From NCBI RefSeq assembly GCF_002836055.1, contig NZ_PJBS01000306.1, forward strand, positions 16,097 through 80,096: DNA of 64,000 nt. The letters run 5' to 3'. The DNA comes from Psychroflexus sp. MES1-P1E. Lineage in GTDB: Bacteria; Bacteroidota; Bacteroidia; Flavobacteriales; Flavobacteriaceae. Shown piece after piece: positions 29,774-39,569 of the stretch. The position numbers and the translations under genes were made by a program. Under the pieces are notes generated by a model. The model did not search any database and was not told the origin of the DNA. It worked only from the letters and a program-made list of their open reading frames with translations. Each line of letters opens with the position of its first letter. Position 1 is the stretch's first letter.

Positions 29774-31840
29774 ATGAAAACATTAAAAATAAAATTAGTC
29801 ACTTTTATAGGTGTTGTTTTGATAACACTTGGAGCCAGCGCTCAGATCGACAGGTCTCAAATGCCAGAAGCAGGTCCAGAACCAACGATTAATTTAGAAA
29901 AACCTAAGGAATCTAAATTAAAGAACGGCATCACTGTAATGGTGGTTGAAAACAATAAGTTGCCTCGTGTATCTTACCAATTAAGCATAGATAATAAGCC
30001 TTTAGTAGAAGGAGATAAAGCTGGTGTAGCTAGTTTATTATCTTCTATGCTAGGAAATGGAACGACTTCTATTTCTAAAGACGATTTTAACGAAGAAGTA
30101 GACTTCTTAGGCGCTAGTATCAACTTTGGATCTAGTGGAGGTTTTGGTAGTGGATTAAAAAAGTATGCTGATCGTATAGTTGAACTGATGGCAGATGCCA
30201 CTATAAATCCATTGTTAACAGAAGAAGAATTTCAAAAAGAGAAAGATAAGCTTGTTGAAAATTTGAAGACTCAGGAGAAAGATTTAAGTGCAGTTTCTAG
30301 TCGGGTTGTTAGTGCGTTGGCTTATGGTAAGGATCATGCATATGGTGAATTTATTACAGAAGAAACAATAAACAATGTGACTTTTCAAGATGTCAAAGAC
30401 CTCTATAAAAAAACTTTTGCACCTAATAATGCCTATATTGTGGTAGTTGGAGATATTGAACCAAAAGAAGCCAAAAAGCAAATCAAAAAGTACTTTGGAG
30501 ATTGGAAAAAACAAGATTTATCAGAAGTTTCAGATCCAGAATTAACTGAAAATGTTTCCACTACAGAAATCAATTTCATCGATTTACCAAATGCATCACA
30601 GTCTGAAATTTCAATCACAAATAATGTGAGTTTAAAGCAAAGCGATGAAGATTATTTTGCAGCATTGATGGCCAATAATATTCTTGGTGGAGGAGGAGAA
30701 GGCTATTTGTTTAAAAACCTTCGAGAAGACAAAGGCTACACCTATGGAGCTTACTCTAGTTTAGGAGCAAGCCGTTATGGTGTATCTAGATTTGATGCTA
30801 GTGCTAAGGTTCGTAATGCTGTCGCTGATAGCGCTGTTGTAGAGTTTATAAAAGAAATTGATCTTATTCGTACTGAACCAGTAGATCCTGAAATTCTTAA
30901 AAATGCAAAAGCCAAGTATGTCGGGAATTTTGTAATGGCTTTAGAACGTCCACAAACCATTGCTAATTACGCGCTTAACATTAAGCGGAATAACTTACCT
31001 GAAGACTTTTATGCAAACTATCTGGAAAACATCAACAAGGTGTCTGCGGAAGATGTTCTAGATGTGTCTAAAAAATATTTTAAAGTAGACAATGCCAGAG
31101 TAGTTATTGTTGGTAAAGGCAGTGAAGTGGTTGAAAACTTAGATAGATTAGGATATCCAATCCAATATTTCGATAAGTATGCTAATCCTATCGAAAAACC
31201 TGAATTCAAAAAAGAATTGCCTGAAGGCGTCACTGTAAGTTCCGTTTACGACAGCTATATAAAAGCTATAGGAGGAAATGATGTTGTTTCTACATTTAAT
31301 AACATGATGATGAAAGGGAATGCCTCTGTGCAAGGGATGAGTATCTCTTTTACCCGAAAGCTGACCAAGGATGGAAAAATGCTTGAGCTTGTTCAAATGA
31401 ATGGAAATACATTATCAAAACAAGTTTTTGACGGTGAAAAAGGCTTCACTGCAGCTCAAGGTCAAAAAACAGACTATACAGAGCAACAAGTAGAAGATGC
31501 TAAAATCATGTCTGGCTTATTTTCTGAACAAAAAGTTTCAGAGTCTGCAGAGCTTACTGGCATAGAGTCTATAAATGGTGAAGATGCTTATGTGATCAGA
31601 TTAACTGAAAACATAAGAGAGTTTTATAGCGTAGATTCTGGGCTAAAACTAGCTACAGAAACTACAGCAGAACAGATGGGTCAAAAAATGACGTCTAAAC
31701 TTATGTATAGCGATTATACAAATAAAAATGGAGTTATGGTTCCTATGATGTTAAGTCAAGATTTAGGACCACAAACTATTGACATTAAAATAGAAGAGGT
31801 GACATTTAATGATGGAGTTACAGCTTCTGATTTCGAATAA
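29774..31840 (+). CDS. M16 family peptidase, non-catalytic partner with extra C-terminal domain
   Basis: 688 residues starting MKTLKIKLVTFIGVVLITLG, a signal peptide; the frame is open further upstream but overlaps the first subunit. Two M16 domains are present, but the first lacks HxxEH (the equivalent region reads SLLSSMLGNG). It does keep the R/Y motif NLREDKGYTYGAYSS typical of partner subunits. About 200 residues are added at the C-terminus, predicted as an antiparallel beta domain similar to lipoprotein-carrier folds. Confidence 0.9.
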   Translation: MKTLKIKLVTFIGVVLITLGASAQIDRSQMPEAGPEPTINLEKPKESKLKNGITVMVVENNKLPRVSYQLSIDNKPLVEGDKAGVASLLSSMLGNGTTSISKDDFNEEVDFLGASINFGSSGGFGSGLKKYADRIVELMADATINPLLTEEEFQKEKDKLVENLKTQEKDLSAVSSRVVSALAYGKDHAYGEFITEETINNVTFQDVKDLYKKTFAPNNAYIVVVGDIEPKEAKKQIKKYFGDWKKQDLSEVSDPELTENVSTTEINFIDLPNASQSEISITNNVSLKQSDEDYFAALMANNILGGGGEGYLFKNLREDKGYTYGAYSSLGASRYGVSRFDASAKVRNAVADSAVVEFIKEIDLIRTEPVDPEILKNAKAKYVGNFVMALERPQTIANYALNIKRNNLPEDFYANYLENINKVSAEDVLDVSKKYFKVDNARVVIVGKGSEVVENLDRLGYPIQYFDKYANPIEKPEFKKELPEGVTVSSVYDSYIKAIGGNDVVSTFNNMMMKGNASVQGMSISFTRKLTKDGKMLELVQMNGNTLSKQVFDGEKGFTAAQGQKTDYTEQQVEDAKIMSGLFSEQKVSESAELTGIESINGEDAYVIRLTENIREFYSVDSGLKLATETTAEQMGQKMTSKLMYSDYTNKNGVMVPMMLSQDLGPQTIDIKIEEVTFNDGVTASDFE

Positions 31841-31860
31841 CCTATTATCTTTTAAAATTA

Positions 31861-31887
31861 AAATCCCGCCAAACAGCGGGATTTTTT
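31861..31887. terminator. Bidirectional terminator between the M16 operon and hemD
   Basis: AAATCCCGC, 6-base loop, GCGGGATTT with T runs on both sides; it serves two convergent operons. Confidence 0.9.
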
Positions 31888-31889
31888 AG

Positions 31890-32540
31890 TTAAGATCGTA
31901 AAAGCTGAACAGCTTTTACGATAAGGCTTTCTACAGTGGTTTTACTCGAAACATAAACACGTTTGGAATGTTCTCTAGCCAAAGTGGCTGTCGTATTACC
32001 AATACAGATTAAATTAGAGTCTAATGAGGCGTTTAACTTAAATAGGCTGTCTACACCAGAAGGACTAAAACATAAGACAGCATCAAAGGATCTATTGAAC
32101 TGCATAGGAATTAAGTGTGTCTTATACACGAAAAACTCCTTGAGACTGATACCCGATTCTCGAAACATGTCTGAGAGTTCTGGTCTGCGCTGTTGACTTC
32201 CAAAAAAAGTGAAAGAGTTGTTGTGATAATTAGTTAGGATTTTCTCGGCAAGTTCTTTGGTGTTGTTGGCTTTGGCTTCAACTAAAAAACCATTATTTTT
32301 GAGGTTTAAGGCTGTTTTGTCTCCTACACAATAACATTTTCCGATGGAAAAATGTTTTATTAATTCTGCCGCTTTTTGGCTAGTAACAATAGCATGAGGA
32401 TAGTGATCTTTATAGCTCTCCTGAGCAAGTTCCAAAACTTCTATTTGGATAGCGTTATACTCAATAAGACTTAGGCCAGCATTAATTAATAAATTCTTTT
32501 GGGGTGGAGTTAATATTTTAGTAGAGAGTACAGAAGGCAT
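31890..32540 (-). CDS. hemD: Uroporphyrinogen-III synthase
   Basis: 216 residues of the HemD fold, a poorly conserved family. Recognisable are the LTPPQ start and the C-terminal AVLCFSPSGVDSLF and CIGNTTATLAREHSKRVYVSS segments. It closes hydroxymethylbilane to uroporphyrinogen III. The start at 32540 lies 1 base after the hemC stop; an in-frame ATG at 32555 would overlap hemC instead. Confidence 0.88.
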   Translation of the reverse strand: MPSVLSTKILTPPQKNLLINAGLSLIEYNAIQIEVLELAQESYKDHYPHAIVTSQKAAELIKHFSIGKCYCVGDKTALNLKNNGFLVEAKANNTKELAEKILTNYHNNSFTFFGSQQRRPELSDMFRESGISLKEFFVYKTHLIPMQFNRSFDAVLCFSPSGVDSLFKLNASLDSNLICIGNTTATLAREHSKRVYVSSKTTVESLIVKAVQLLRS

Positions 32541-32541
32541 A

Positions 32542-33450
32542 TTATAAGATTTCACGAAGGCTTTTCATAAGTTTTCCCCCGCCTTGCTTTAAAACATGTT
32601 CTGCACAACGTTTACCAAAACCCTCAACTTCATCTATAGAGATCACTTCATGAATAGTAAACGTCTGTTTGCCATCTAAGCTAAACAGTCCGGCTCGAAA
32701 ATTAATTTCTCTATCTTTTATGGTGGCTAGAGCGCCAATAGGCGCTGTGCAGCCTCCCTCGAGTGTTTTTAAAAATTCGCGTTCTACTTTTACAGCTAGG
32801 GCCGTATCGGTATGATTGAGTTTTTCTAAAGCTTTTCTACATACCGTATTATGTTCCATAGTAACGACAAGCATAGCCCCTTGAGCAGGGGCAGGAATCA
32901 TCCAATCTAATTCTATGTGATTGTCTGGCTTTAGATTAATACGCTCCAAACCTGCAGCTGCAAATATGGCTCCATTCCAATCGTTATTTTGAAGCTTTTG
33001 AAGGCGAGTATTTACGTTACCTCGTAAATTTTCTACTTTGTGTTGAGGGTATTTCCTCAGCCATTGTGCTTTTCTTCGTAAACTTCCGGTAGCAATAGTT
33101 CCTTTATTTTCCAAAAACGATAAGCCTTTGTGAAGAAGAATATCACTTGTGTTGGCTCTTGGTAAAACAGCACCCTCTACAACACCTTTCGGAAGGGCTG
33201 TTGGCACATCTTTCATCGAGTGGACTGCAATGTCGATTTCTCCTTTTACAAGGGCTACATCAAGTGTTTTTGTAAAGATTCCAGTAATGCCCATTTCGTA
33301 AAGCGGTTGATCAAGATTAAGATCTCCGGTAGATTTTACGGGCTTAAGAATAGTGGAATATCCTTGACTTTCTAACAGTGTTTTAACCTCATGGGCTTGC
33401 CACATGGCTAACTCACTGTCGCGAGTACCTATAGATATAGTTTTTGACAT
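32542..33450 (-). CDS. hemC: Hydroxymethylbilane synthase
   Basis: 302 residues. Cys234 in EGGCTAPIGA carries the dipyrromethane cofactor, and the TGSLRRKAQ and RGNVNTRL motifs bind substrate. It makes hydroxymethylbilane from four porphobilinogens. It is the middle gene of hemA-hemC-hemD. Confidence 0.97.
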   Translation of the reverse strand: MSKTISIGTRDSELAMWQAHEVKTLLESQGYSTILKPVKSTGDLNLDQPLYEMGITGIFTKTLDVALVKGEIDIAVHSMKDVPTALPKGVVEGAVLPRANTSDILLHKGLSFLENKGTIATGSLRRKAQWLRKYPQHKVENLRGNVNTRLQKLQNNDWNGAIFAAAGLERINLKPDNHIELDWMIPAPAQGAMLVVTMEHNTVCRKALEKLNHTDTALAVKVEREFLKTLEGGCTAPIGALATIKDREINFRAGLFSLDGKQTFTIHEVISIDEVEGFGKRCAEHVLKQGGGKLMKSLREIL

Positions 33451-33490
33451 GGTAGAGTTAAGTTATTTTGAATACAAAACCAATAAAGAA

Positions 33491-34741
33491 TTAGTCGGAA
33501 TCCAATTCAAATACTTTTTTTAGTAAAGCGATACTGTCTTCCGTGGAACCGTTAGCATTTCTGAGATGACTTGCAAAACTCCGAGTAATCTTGTGTATGA
33601 CACGATCACTGATAATTTCAGCCTGCTCTTTATCGAATTTTAAATTCTTTTTACTTTGGTAATCGAGTTCTTCTTCCTTAAAATTCTTAAATTTTTCTTT
33701 CAGTGCTTTGATGGTAGGGGCAAACTTTCGAGTGTTGAGCCATTCATCAAATTCAAATCTCACTTCTTTTATAATCGCTTCAGCTTCTGGAATATATTGT
33801 CTCCTTTTAGAAAGCGTTTCATCCGTAATTTGAGACAGATAATCCAAGTGGAGTAATTTTACATTGTCCATACCTTGAACGTCTTCAGCAACATTTTTAG
33901 GAATAGAAAGATCTAAAACAAGAAGTTCTTTTTTGGGGTAAATCAATTCCTTTGTAATTGTTGGAGTTTGAGCACCTGTGGCAACAATAAGGATATCTGT
34001 AGATCTTATTTCTGACTGTAATTCTGAAAAATCTTTAACGATAAGGTTGAATTTACCAGCGATTTCTTCAGCCTTATCTTTTGTCCTATTAATTAAGGTA
34101 ATATTCTTATTGCTCGTATGTTTAACTAGGTTTTCGCAGGTATTTCTACCGATTTTACCAGTCCCGAACAGCAATATTTTTTTGTCTGAAACACGACCGA
34201 TATTGTCTAAAATATACTGTACTGAGGCAAAGGATACAGAAGTTGCTCCAGAGGATATTTTTGTTTCATTTTTGATTCTTCGACTTGCTTGTATGACCGA
34301 ATTTACAAGGCGCTCCATAAAAGGGTTGACCATTCCTTGCTTTTTGGATAAAGCAAAGGAAGATTTTATCTGACTTATAATTTCAAAATCACCAAGAATT
34401 TGACTGTCTAAACCGCTTCCAACTTTAAACATGTGTTCTATCGCCAATTCATCTTTGAGCACATACCCATTTTCAGAAAATGTTTCTTGATCCCCAAGAC
34501 TAAATTCACAAAGCAAATCGATCAAGATTTTTTCTTGATCTGCAAAGGCGTAGATTTCAGTTCTATTACAGGTCGATGAGGTGACAACAGAATCAAGACC
34601 AAGGGATTTAGCTTTATATAATAAAGCCTTTCTTTGATCTATATTGAGATTAAATTTTCCTCTCGTCTTAGCATCCGCTTTCTTATAGCTAATACCTATG
34701 ACATAAAAACTTATATGTTTAGAAACGTTGTATTTTTGCAT
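33491..34741 (-). CDS. hemA: Glutamyl-tRNA reductase
   Basis: 416 residues. The nucleophile Cys58 is in TSSTCNRTEIYA, the NADPH-binding region has LLFGTGKIGRN, and a C-terminal dimerisation helix follows. It makes glutamate-1-semialdehyde, the first committed haem precursor. The start at 34741 is preferred; the frame continues to 34768, but the promoter box at 34751-34758 lies inside that extra piece. Confidence 0.94.
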   Translation of the reverse strand: MQKYNVSKHISFYVIGISYKKADAKTRGKFNLNIDQRKALLYKAKSLGLDSVVTSSTCNRTEIYAFADQEKILIDLLCEFSLGDQETFSENGYVLKDELAIEHMFKVGSGLDSQILGDFEIISQIKSSFALSKKQGMVNPFMERLVNSVIQASRRIKNETKISSGATSVSFASVQYILDNIGRVSDKKILLFGTGKIGRNTCENLVKHTSNKNITLINRTKDKAEEIAGKFNLIVKDFSELQSEIRSTDILIVATGAQTPTITKELIYPKKELLVLDLSIPKNVAEDVQGMDNVKLLHLDYLSQITDETLSKRRQYIPEAEAIIKEVRFEFDEWLNTRKFAPTIKALKEKFKNFKEEELDYQSKKNLKFDKEQAEIISDRVIHKITRSFASHLRNANGSTEDSIALLKKVFELDSD

Positions 34742-34750
34742 TCTTTGTTC

Positions 34751-34758
34751 CAAAATTA
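34751..34758 (-). promoter_or_regulatory. -7 box of hemA
   Basis: TAATTTTG on the minus strand fits TAnnTTTG, 9 bases before the chosen start. A second box, TATTTTTG, lies at 34766-34773 and may be used instead. Confidence 0.5.
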
Positions 34759-34843
34759 TGGAATACAAAAATATGGCATAAGTCTAGTAAAAAGTAACGC
34801 TCAAAGTTCCTTTTTTGTCGTTTAATGTATTTTTATTTGAAAA

Positions 34844-34857
34844 CTGATAATTATCAG
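34844..34857. promoter_or_regulatory. Palindromic operator candidate between hemA and the AraC gene
   Basis: CTGATAATTATCAG is a perfect 14-bp palindrome. Its core TGATAATTATCA resembles half of a Fur box. It sits between two divergent genes, one of which starts haem synthesis. Confidence 0.45.
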
Positions 34858-34938
34858 CTTTATTCAGTATTTTTGTAATGAATATGATGAATTGGAGAGG
34901 TTTTAATTAGAACGATTCTAAATAGAAAACAGGAAATT

Positions 34939-35826
34939 ATGGCATTGACGTTTGAAAAAAATAACGCTAGAGGTTCAGAACAGTTTATAGAGATTGAAGA
35001 GGGAATATCTATCTTATCTATCAAAAATGAATCTGAAGTTGAAGAGTGTATCACCCATTATATTGGAGCGGATTTTATTCAGTTTCACTTTTGTGTAAAA
35101 GGGGAAATAAAATTCAATTTCAACGAGGGTAATTATGTTTTGAATATTAAAGAAGACTGTTCTTTGCTATTATATAATCCAGAGCGAGATCTTCCCATCA
35201 ACTTAGTGGCTTTTCCAGAATCTTGGTCGGTATCTATTTTAATTTCCATCCAGAAACTCCATACGTTATTCTGTGCCGAAGCTAATTATATCGACTTTCT
35301 AACCGAAGATAATCGCGACAAGAAGTATTATAAGGAAGTGAGTGTTTCTCCTGCTATGGCTGTAATTCTAACTCAGATTTTGAATTTTAATTTACATCCC
35401 TCAGTAAGAAAGATTTACCTAAAGGGAAAAGCTTATGAGCTTATAGGACTTTATTTTAATCGCCCTGCGGAAGCCGACATAGAACAATGTCCGTTTCTAG
35501 ATGATGAAGACAATGTAAAAAAAATAAAGCTAGCCAAAGAGATTATCCTTCAAAGAATGGTGGAACCTCCAACACTTAGAGAACTTGCTGATGAGGTTGG
35601 CCTAAGTTTAAAAAAACTCAAAGAGGGATTTAAAGAAATATACGGCGACACTGTTTTCTCTTTCTTATTCGATTATAAAATGGACTACGCCAGAAAGTTA
35701 CTTGAAAAAGGACAGCATAACGTTAATGAAGTCGGTTTACATATTGGTTACAGCACAGCAAGTCACTTTATAGCGGCTTTCAAAAAGAAGTTTGGAACTA
35801 CACCTAAGAAGTATTTACAAGGTTAA
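34939..35826 (+). CDS. AraC family transcriptional regulator
   Basis: 295 residues. The N-terminal cupin-like sensing domain is followed by two helix-turn-helix motifs (LRELADEVGLSLKKLKEGF and VNEVGLHIGYSTASHFIAAF), ending FGTTPKKYLQ. It resembles PchR-type regulators of iron and siderophore genes. It is divergent from hemA, so haem or iron control is a reasonable inference. Confidence 0.9.
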   Translation: MALTFEKNNARGSEQFIEIEEGISILSIKNESEVEECITHYIGADFIQFHFCVKGEIKFNFNEGNYVLNIKEDCSLLLYNPERDLPINLVAFPESWSVSILISIQKLHTLFCAEANYIDFLTEDNRDKKYYKEVSVSPAMAVILTQILNFNLHPSVRKIYLKGKAYELIGLYFNRPAEADIEQCPFLDDEDNVKKIKLAKEIILQRMVEPPTLRELADEVGLSLKKLKEGFKEIYGDTVFSFLFDYKMDYARKLLEKGQHNVNEVGLHIGYSTASHFIAAFKKKFGTTPKKYLQG

Positions 35827-35829
35827 CTT

Positions 35830-36492
35830 TTATCTAAGGATCACTCGTTTGTTGATAATTTGAAACCCAGTTAATATATCATGACAATACCGATATCCTT
35901 CCAGATCAATAAAGTAAGTCTCCACAACAGTTCCTCTAAGGTCTTTTAAACTTCCCTCCAAAAGAAAATAAAGGCTTGGGGAAGTATATAATGGAATTTC
36001 AGTTTCAGCTTTTGTATTGATGAATATATTGTAAGATTTGAAGTTGTGCTTTTTCGTGTTTCTTGGTTGGATTTTAATATGCTTTAGCTTTTTACCCTCA
36101 ACCATAGTATCTTTTACTTTGTCTACACGAAATTTCATTCTAGCTTCTAAAACTGATACAGCATCAAGAGGAACTCCGTTCATGAATCCCATTAAAACAA
36201 CATTTGCTTCTAGAAAAGCAGATTTTTTAAACTCATTAAAAGCGATATAACTACCATATTTTGTAAAGTCCACATATAAAATATCACTTTCAGAATTGTA
36301 AAAATTCATAAATGTGGTGTTGTCAGTATTATGGCTATAAAAAACTTTATCTTTAATAATAGTCCCAATAGCATGTTGACATTCTAGATGTTCAAACTGA
36401 TGTAGTCTATTAAAAAAGAATTTATCTTGACTATATAAAGAATCAACAGCCAACAGAAATAGAATTACAACGTATATTTTAAAAAGCTTCAT
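35830..36492 (-). CDS. Hypothetical secreted protein
   Basis: 220 residues with signal peptide MKLFKIYVVILFLLAVDSLYSQ. No known domain is recognised. The mature part is rich in beta strands and aromatic residues. It lies 5 bases from the Mpg gene on the same strand and converges on the AraC gene, 3 bases apart. Confidence 0.7.
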   Translation of the reverse strand: MKLFKIYVVILFLLAVDSLYSQDKFFFNRLHQFEHLECQHAIGTIIKDKVFYSHNTDNTTFMNFYNSESDILYVDFTKYGSYIAFNEFKKSAFLEANVVLMGFMNGVPLDAVSVLEARMKFRVDKVKDTMVEGKKLKHIKIQPRNTKKHNFKSYNIFINTKAETEIPLYTSPSLYFLLEGSLKDLRGTVVETYFIDLEGYRYCHDILTGFQIINKRVILR

Positions 36493-36497
36493 GAGTC

Positions 36498-37094
36498 TTA
36501 TTTAACTGAAATATATTTTGAATCTTGTTTATAAAATCTCCAAGGGAGGCTTGCATCCTCTTCTGCATAATCAATGCCAATTCTTGTGGTCTCGACAATA
36601 GATTCTACTTTAACTCCGGGGTTGTCTATCCAGATGTCTTGGCCAAGGACACTTTTAGCATTATGAGATTTTGTAATCCCTAAAGCTTTTGTCACATTAC
36701 CAGGGCCAGAGGTTAAGCTTTTTTCAAGTTTTTTTTTATTCCTGCGCTCTAGCATTTTTTGGAGGCCTTGTATAGGTTCAATCGCTCTAATCAAAATAGC
36801 ATCGGCATTGCCGCTCGTGTTGGTTACAATATTAAAAAGATGATGAATACCATAGCATAAATAAACATAAGCGATACCTCCAGACTCGTACATCACTTGA
36901 GTTCGCTTTGTAAATCTACCCAAATGCGCGTGGCATGCTTTATCACCTTGCCCAGCATAAGCTTCGGTCTCTGTAATAATACCAGAAGTTAATACTCCGT
37001 CAATAGTGGTGGTTAGCTCTTTTCCAATTAAGTCTTTAGCAAGAGCTACTACATCAGGATTTTCAAAATAATTTTTTGAAAGAGGTTGATTCAT
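36498..37094 (-). CDS. DNA-3-methyladenine glycosylase (AAG/Mpg)
   Basis: 198 residues of the mammalian-type AAG family. The catalytic Glu is in ITETEAYAG, and VYLCYGIHHLFNIVT and LIRAIEPI are conserved. It removes alkylated purines. It is divergent from the CIA30 gene. Confidence 0.95.
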   Translation of the reverse strand: MNQPLSKNYFENPDVVALAKDLIGKELTTTIDGVLTSGIITETEAYAGQGDKACHAHLGRFTKRTQVMYESGGIAYVYLCYGIHHLFNIVTNTSGNADAILIRAIEPIQGLQKMLERRNKKKLEKSLTSGPGNVTKALGITKSHNAKSVLGQDIWIDNPGVKVESIVETTRIGIDYAEEDASLPWRFYKQDSKYISVK

Positions 37095-37148
37095 TATGCT
37101 GTATTTTATCTCAAAATAGTTAAATTTAGGGTCAAACTTAATTTTTCT

Positions 37149-37685
37149 ATGAAAACTTTAATTTTATGTTTGATAATTTCAACCTGTATGGCACAAGAAC
37201 AACTGATTTACGATTTTAAATCCAGTGAAAATCCAGAGGACTGGACCATTGTGAATGATGGAGTCATGGGAGGATTATCTACAAGTTCAATAAATTTAAA
37301 CGCAGAAGGCCATGCCGTTTTTTTAGGTAATATCTCTTTAAAAAACAATGGAGGCTTTTCCTCAGTAAGGCATTTCACCAACATTAGTGATGTAGGAGAT
37401 TATAAGTACATCAATTTAAAGGTGAGGGGAAATCCTTCAACTTACCAATTCAGATTAAAGAAAAAAAGGGGGGATTACTACTCCTATGTGAACACTTTTG
37501 AAGTGACTCCCACTTGGAAAACAATGAAGTTAGAAATTTCAGAATTTTATCCAACTTATAGAGGAAGAAGCTTAGATTTACCCAACTTTGAAGCTATGTC
37601 CATAGAAGAAGTCACCTTTTTAATAGGGAATAAAGTTGTAGAAGAATTTAAATTAGAAATCGATAAGATCTTCTTATCCAATTGA
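37149..37685 (+). CDS. CIA30 family secreted protein
   Basis: 178 residues with a short signal peptide (MKTLILCLIISTCMAQ), then a CIA30/galactose-binding-like domain containing WTIVNDGVMGGLSTSS and LRGRSLDLP-type strands. The mitochondrial relative helps assemble complex I, but bacterial members have no settled role. The start at 37149 is chosen for the signal sequence; the open frame begins at 37086 and would overlap the divergent mpg start. Confidence 0.85.
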   Translation: MKTLILCLIISTCMAQEQLIYDFKSSENPEDWTIVNDGVMGGLSTSSINLNAEGHAVFLGNISLKNNGGFSSVRHFTNISDVGDYKYINLKVRGNPSTYQFRLKKKRGDYYSYVNTFEVTPTWKTMKLEISEFYPTYRGRSLDLPNFEAMSIEEVTFLIGNKVVEEFKLEIDKIFLSN

Positions 37686-37691
37686 TGATAT

Positions 37692-37964
37692 ATGAAAGAG
37701 TCTGACAAGAAATTTGTTGAAAACTGGGAGCGAATAAAAACGCAAGGAAAAGGAAAATATATTACCAAGCATGGAGTTGGTTTTGGAGTTATTGTATTTG
37801 CTTTAAATACGGTATTAACTTATTGGGGAAACTGGGAACAAATGTCAAATACAGACTTTTTTATCCAACTCTTTATCTCTATTGCTGTTGGTGGGGGAAT
37901 TTACGGAGCGTTTTCTTGGTTTTTAAATGATTTTATTTACCGTAAAAAACTAAAAGAAGGATAA
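37692..37964 (+). CDS. Small two-helix membrane protein
   Basis: 90 residues: a charged N-terminus (MKESDKKFVENWERIK), then two membrane helices (about 28-46 and 58-77) and a basic tail. The family is unrecognised. It lies 6 bases after the CIA30 gene and is likely co-transcribed with it. Confidence 0.7.
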   Translation: MKESDKKFVENWERIKTQGKGKYITKHGVGFGVIVFALNTVLTYWGNWEQMSNTDFFIQLFISIAVGGGIYGAFSWFLNDFIYRKKLKEG

Positions 37965-37967
37965 CAT

Positions 37968-39563
37968 CTAATCTGGAATCATAGCTTTTAAGTCACTTAA
38001 GGTGTTGGCATCCTCAATCTTTTTATCCTGTCTCCAGCGTAGTATTCTAGGGAATCTTGTTGCCAACCCACTTTTGTGGCGTTTGGATTCCGCTATGCCT
38101 TCAAAGGCAATTTCAAAAACATGCTCATATTCTACACTTCTTACGGGACCAAAACGCTCAATGGTGTTTTTCTTAATCCATGCATCTACTTTTTTAAACT
38201 CTTTATCTGTCAGTCCCGAATAGGCTTTTGCAAAAGTGATCAATTCAGATTTATCGTCATTCCATAATGCAAAAGTATAATCTGTAAATAAATTGCTTCG
38301 CCGTCCATGGCCTCTCATGGCATACGTTAATACCGCGTCAATACTAAATGGATCTGACTTCCATTTCCACCAATCTCCTTTCTTTCTCCCAACCCCATAG
38401 GTAGAATTTGCACGTTTTATCATCAGTCCTTCAGATTTAATATCTCTAGCTTTTTCACGCTCTTTAGCCATATCTTCCCAAGATGTAAAACGCATAGTCT
38501 CCGACAGGTGAAAGGGCAGAATGTCTTTGCGATGTTTCCTAAAGAGATCCTCCAAGACCTCCCGTCTTTTTTCAAAAGGTGTGGAACGAATATCCTCCCC
38601 TTTGTATTCCAAAATATCATAGGCTTTTAAAATGACGGGGAGTTTTTTCAGTAGTGCCTTGCTTACATTTTTACGCCCTATTCTAGTTTGTAAATCTTTA
38701 AAGTCACCAATACTATCGTTAGGATAGGGCAAAATTTCCCCGTCCAACACCGTTCCATCTGGAAGAACTTCAGTGAATATCTCAAATTCTGGATATTTAT
38801 CGGTGACTAATTCTTCACCACGGCTCCAGACAAAGAGCTGTCCTTTCCTTACGATAAGTTGAGCTCGTATACCATCCCATTTATGTTCCGCTAGCCAATC
38901 TTTAGGCTGCCCAAGTTCAGAGGCCTCCTCTGCGATCGCATAGGCTAAATAAAAAGGATAAGGTTTGGAGAGGTAATCGGCTTCATTTTTTTCGAGAATT
39001 AATTCAGAATAGGATATTTTATTTGGATCCCAGTTCCCCATAAGTTTAAAGGCCAAAATATCTTCATCTATACCTGTTGCTTTAGATAGTGCTCTGGTCA
39101 TTAATTTCTGACTAACGCCAATTCTGAATCCTCCTGTCATTAATTTTGTAAACACAAACCGTTCATAATAATCGAGTTGGCTCCAGTTTTTGATGAGGTA
39201 TTCTTTTTTTTCTTCTTCTGATTTTGGTTTCAGTTGAAGAATTTCTTGTAAAAATTGAGTGAGGCTCTTTTCAGTAGTTTTAGTTTTATTAGGAACAACA
39301 AGAGCTATGGTTTCTGCCAAATCTCCGACTATATGATAGGATTCTTCAAAAAGCCATAAGGGAATTTCTGCTAATTGTGAAGCATAACCTCTTATTAGTG
39401 TGCTATTAACTGGTCTTGGAGGTCTTCGATGTGAAAGGATAGCAATGGTCCAAACTTTGTCTGGGTTGGAAGCTTTTATGAAATAGTTGGATAAAGCCTC
39501 AACCTTTTGGTTGGTTTTGTTGGTGCTATCGATGGTTTTTACCAAGTGAGCAAAATCCTTCAT
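37968..39563 (-). CDS. ATP-dependent DNA ligase
   Basis: 531 residues. An N-terminal DNA-binding domain (to about 200) precedes the nucleotidyltransferase domain with adenylated Lys228 in EHKWDGIRAQL and then the OB domain (KSDPFSIDAVLTYAMRGHGR). This type usually lies beside a ligase-associated exonuclease and DEXH helicase. Here neither is adjacent: an S41 peptidase is 6 bases upstream. It is not the replicative NAD-dependent ligase. Confidence 0.93.
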   Translation of the reverse strand: MKDFAHLVKTIDSTNKTNQKVEALSNYFIKASNPDKVWTIAILSHRRPPRPVNSTLIRGYASQLAEIPLWLFEESYHIVGDLAETIALVVPNKTKTTEKSLTQFLQEILQLKPKSEEEKKEYLIKNWSQLDYYERFVFTKLMTGGFRIGVSQKLMTRALSKATGIDEDILAFKLMGNWDPNKISYSELILEKNEADYLSKPYPFYLAYAIAEEASELGQPKDWLAEHKWDGIRAQLIVRKGQLFVWSRGEELVTDKYPEFEIFTEVLPDGTVLDGEILPYPNDSIGDFKDLQTRIGRKNVSKALLKKLPVILKAYDILEYKGEDIRSTPFEKRREVLEDLFRKHRKDILPFHLSETMRFTSWEDMAKEREKARDIKSEGLMIKRANSTYGVGRKKGDWWKWKSDPFSIDAVLTYAMRGHGRRSNLFTDYTFALWNDDKSELITFAKAYSGLTDKEFKKVDAWIKKNTIERFGPVRSVEYEHVFEIAFEGIAESKRHKSGLATRFPRILRWRQDKKIEDANTLSDLKAMIPD

Positions 39564-39569
39564 GACGAC

